Shown in pieces: positions 63,095 through 64,000 of a DNA stretch of 64,000 bases; within the stretch, counting starts at the first letter, position 1, and each line of letters begins with the position of its first letter. Source of the DNA: JAJFJD01 sp965228695 (GTDB taxonomy: Bacteria; Pseudomonadota; Alphaproteobacteria; UBA8366); contig CBDDIB010000002.1 in NCBI GenBank assembly GCA_965228695.1, positions 3,162,001-3,226,000 of the forward strand, given 5' to 3'. A model generated the notes under the pieces. That model did not search any database and was not told where the DNA came from. It was given only the letters and a program-made list of their open reading frames with translations. The position numbers were made by a program, and so were the translations under genes.

Positions 63095-63693
63095 CGGATT
63101 GCACCGGTTATGAGGGGATGTCGAAGCGTGCTAACGCTGCCGTCGATCAAGTCACCTTCTTTGGTTAGACGGAAACTATAGGCCGTTTCTTCCTGGTTTC
63201 GCTTGTAGAGTTGCACGACCGTTTTCAGGATTTGCCGCGTCGTGTCGAATTTCTGGCGAACGCTTACCACGATCGTGACCGGAATTGTGATCCCGGAAGG
63301 CAGATGGCCGTACATGTGGACATTGACGATGTACTCGCCGGCGGAAATACCGCGGCTGTAGGAAATTTCGTAATTCTCTTTCGTGGCGTCGCCTTCACCG
63401 CCGAGGTCGTCCCGCAAGAGGTTGAAGACCCGGCCGCCCTGGTTCCAGAACCCGACCGGTTGCTGTCCCGGTGCTTTGACCCATAGGTCGACATCGTAGG
63501 GCTGATCGGTCGGCCAATGCATTTCGACGATGACGTTGCCGGGCGCTTTGTGGTCCTGCGCTTCTTCGGTCGTGGTCTTGATGTGCGGCAGCAGCATGAT
63601 GACCATCGCGACGAACCCGATGAGCGCCAACAAGATGACGTCCCGGAAGACGGTTCCTGACGTGTCGTCTTCGAAGTCGTCAATTTCGTCCAC
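63091..63693 (-). CDS. TolR/ExbD-like membrane protein with a novel-looking periplasmic domain
   Basis: A 200-residue protein. A short acidic cytoplasmic start leads to one membrane helix at about 17-37 that begins FRDVILLALIGFVAMVIML; D18 sits where ExbD/TolR proteins have their proton-binding aspartate. The periplasmic part is unlike TolR: it has VIVEMHWPTDQPYDVDLWVK at 54-73, VGFWNQGGRVFNLLRDDLGG at 80-99 and YEISYSRGISAGEYIVNVHM further on, reading like a beta-sandwich domain. It overlaps the ExbB-like gene by 14 bases. It likely forms an ion-driven motor unit with that protein. Confidence 0.72.
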   Translation of the reverse strand: MDEIDDFEDDTSGTVFRDVILLALIGFVAMVIMLLPHIKTTTEEAQDHKAPGNVIVEMHWPTDQPYDVDLWVKAPGQQPVGFWNQGGRVFNLLRDDLGGEGDATKENYEISYSRGISAGEYIVNVHMYGHLPSGITIPVTIVVSVRQKFDTTRQILKTVVQLYKRNQEETAYSFRLTKEGDLIDGSVSTLRHPLITGAIR

Positions 63694-64000
63694 GGTTTTC
63701 TCCGAGATCGACGATGGCCGAGTACAAGTTAACGGTCCCGGTCGAGAGGATTCGATGGTTCACGATAAGCCAGAGATGCAGAATCGCGCCGACCAAGGTG
63801 GTGTAGAGCGCGATCGACATGCCGCCGATCAAACGTCCGATCACGGGCGCGACCGTATCGGCGCTGGCGGTTGCGTTCGGATCCACCGCCGACAAGGCGA
63901 TGATGAAGCCGATGACCGTGCCGATCAGGCCCAAGAACACCAAAGAGTTGGCGATATGCCGGACGATCGTGATCCGATTGATGAGCTTTGCGCGAAGCGC
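63680..64000 (-). CDS. MotA/TolQ/ExbB-family proton channel protein (partial)
   Basis: The gene runs off the right edge; the last 106 codons are visible. The reading frame continues without stop to position 64000. Two membrane helices show the family pattern: NSLVFLGLIGTVIGFIIALS and LIGGMSIALYTTLVGAILHL, the latter corresponding to the helices lining the ion path. The end of the protein (LYSAIVDLGENRGRN) is short. Together with the TolR-like and two-helix proteins downstream it forms a tightly overlapping three-gene unit. The N-terminal part needed to tell ExbB, TolQ and MotA apart is outside the window. Confidence 0.8.
   Translation of the reverse strand, partial: ALRAKLINRITIVRHIANSLVFLGLIGTVIGFIIALSAVDPNATASADTVAPVIGRLIGGMSIALYTTLVGAILHLWLIVNHRILSTGTVNLYSAIVDLGENRGRN

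Overview
The window is a GC-rich, gene-dense stretch of a chromosome from an alphaproteobacterium, most likely Rhodospirillales in the broad sense. The pointers are a complete Caulobacter-type (cpa/tad) Flp pilus locus, a form II cox-type molybdenum hydroxylase cluster with its CoxD/CoxE/XdhC maturation genes, a split Mrp-type antiporter operon, and an Atm1-type ABC exporter next to an AcuC-like deacetylase. I see no tRNA, rRNA, CRISPR array, prophage or insertion sequence. Species cannot be told from the sequence alone.

Layout. Positions 1-8265 hold small metabolic units: a partial HD hydrolase, aspartate dehydrogenase, two tandem MFS transporters, a TauD-type dioxygenase, an ankyrin protein, an enoyl-CoA hydratase with a class III CoA-transferase, and a cupin. 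Positions 8277-16418 hold a CHASE2 adenylate cyclase divergent from a type I secretion set (ABC, HlyD, TolC), then a phytase-like esterase. Positions 17507-30886 are one long reverse-strand block in the order coxG, coxS, coxL, coxM, ydbH, ynbE, ydbL, coxD, coxE, xdhC half-protein, xdhC, MoCF/MobA-like protein. The last two genes carry three single-base insertions. Positions 31070-39156 run forward: a Panacea-domain protein, then a ten-gene Mrp/Mbh-like antiporter operon with three NuoL/M/N-type subunits. Positions 39153-45916 hold a five-PAS histidine kinase, an Atm1-type exporter, a histone-deacetylase-like protein, a DUF192 protein and a small secreted protein. Positions 46217-58987 are the tad locus. 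Positions 59013-62239 are an acyl-CoA dehydrogenase homologue with a divergent SucCD-like pair, and 62576 to the right edge is an ExbB/TolR-like membrane operon.

How the parts work together. CoxS, CoxL and CoxM would form a molybdenum/FeS/flavin hydroxylase; CoxD, CoxE and the XdhC proteins insert and mature its cofactor; CoxG may anchor it to the membrane. The AYRGAGR loop marks the form II family, so CO oxidation must not be assumed. The tad genes supply prepilin (flp), peptidase (tadV), secretin and its helpers (cpaBCD), localiser and ATPase (cpaE, cpaF), platform (tadB, tadC), lipoprotein (tadD) and minor pseudopilins (two tadE-like genes, tadG). A perfect TTAA-N7-TTAA site in the AT-rich flp/tadG divergent region suggests CtrA control.

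The observations most worth following up are: an acyl-CoA dehydrogenase homologue that has neither of the two known catalytic-glutamate positions filled, in one operon with a SucCD-like ligase that has lost several hallmark loops; the ExbB/TolR-like operon with an unfamiliar periplasmic domain; a CpaF ATPase with a duplicated N-terminal domain; an Mrp-like operon without MrpA; and two genes whose best ribosome-binding site points at a non-ATG/GTG/TTG start.
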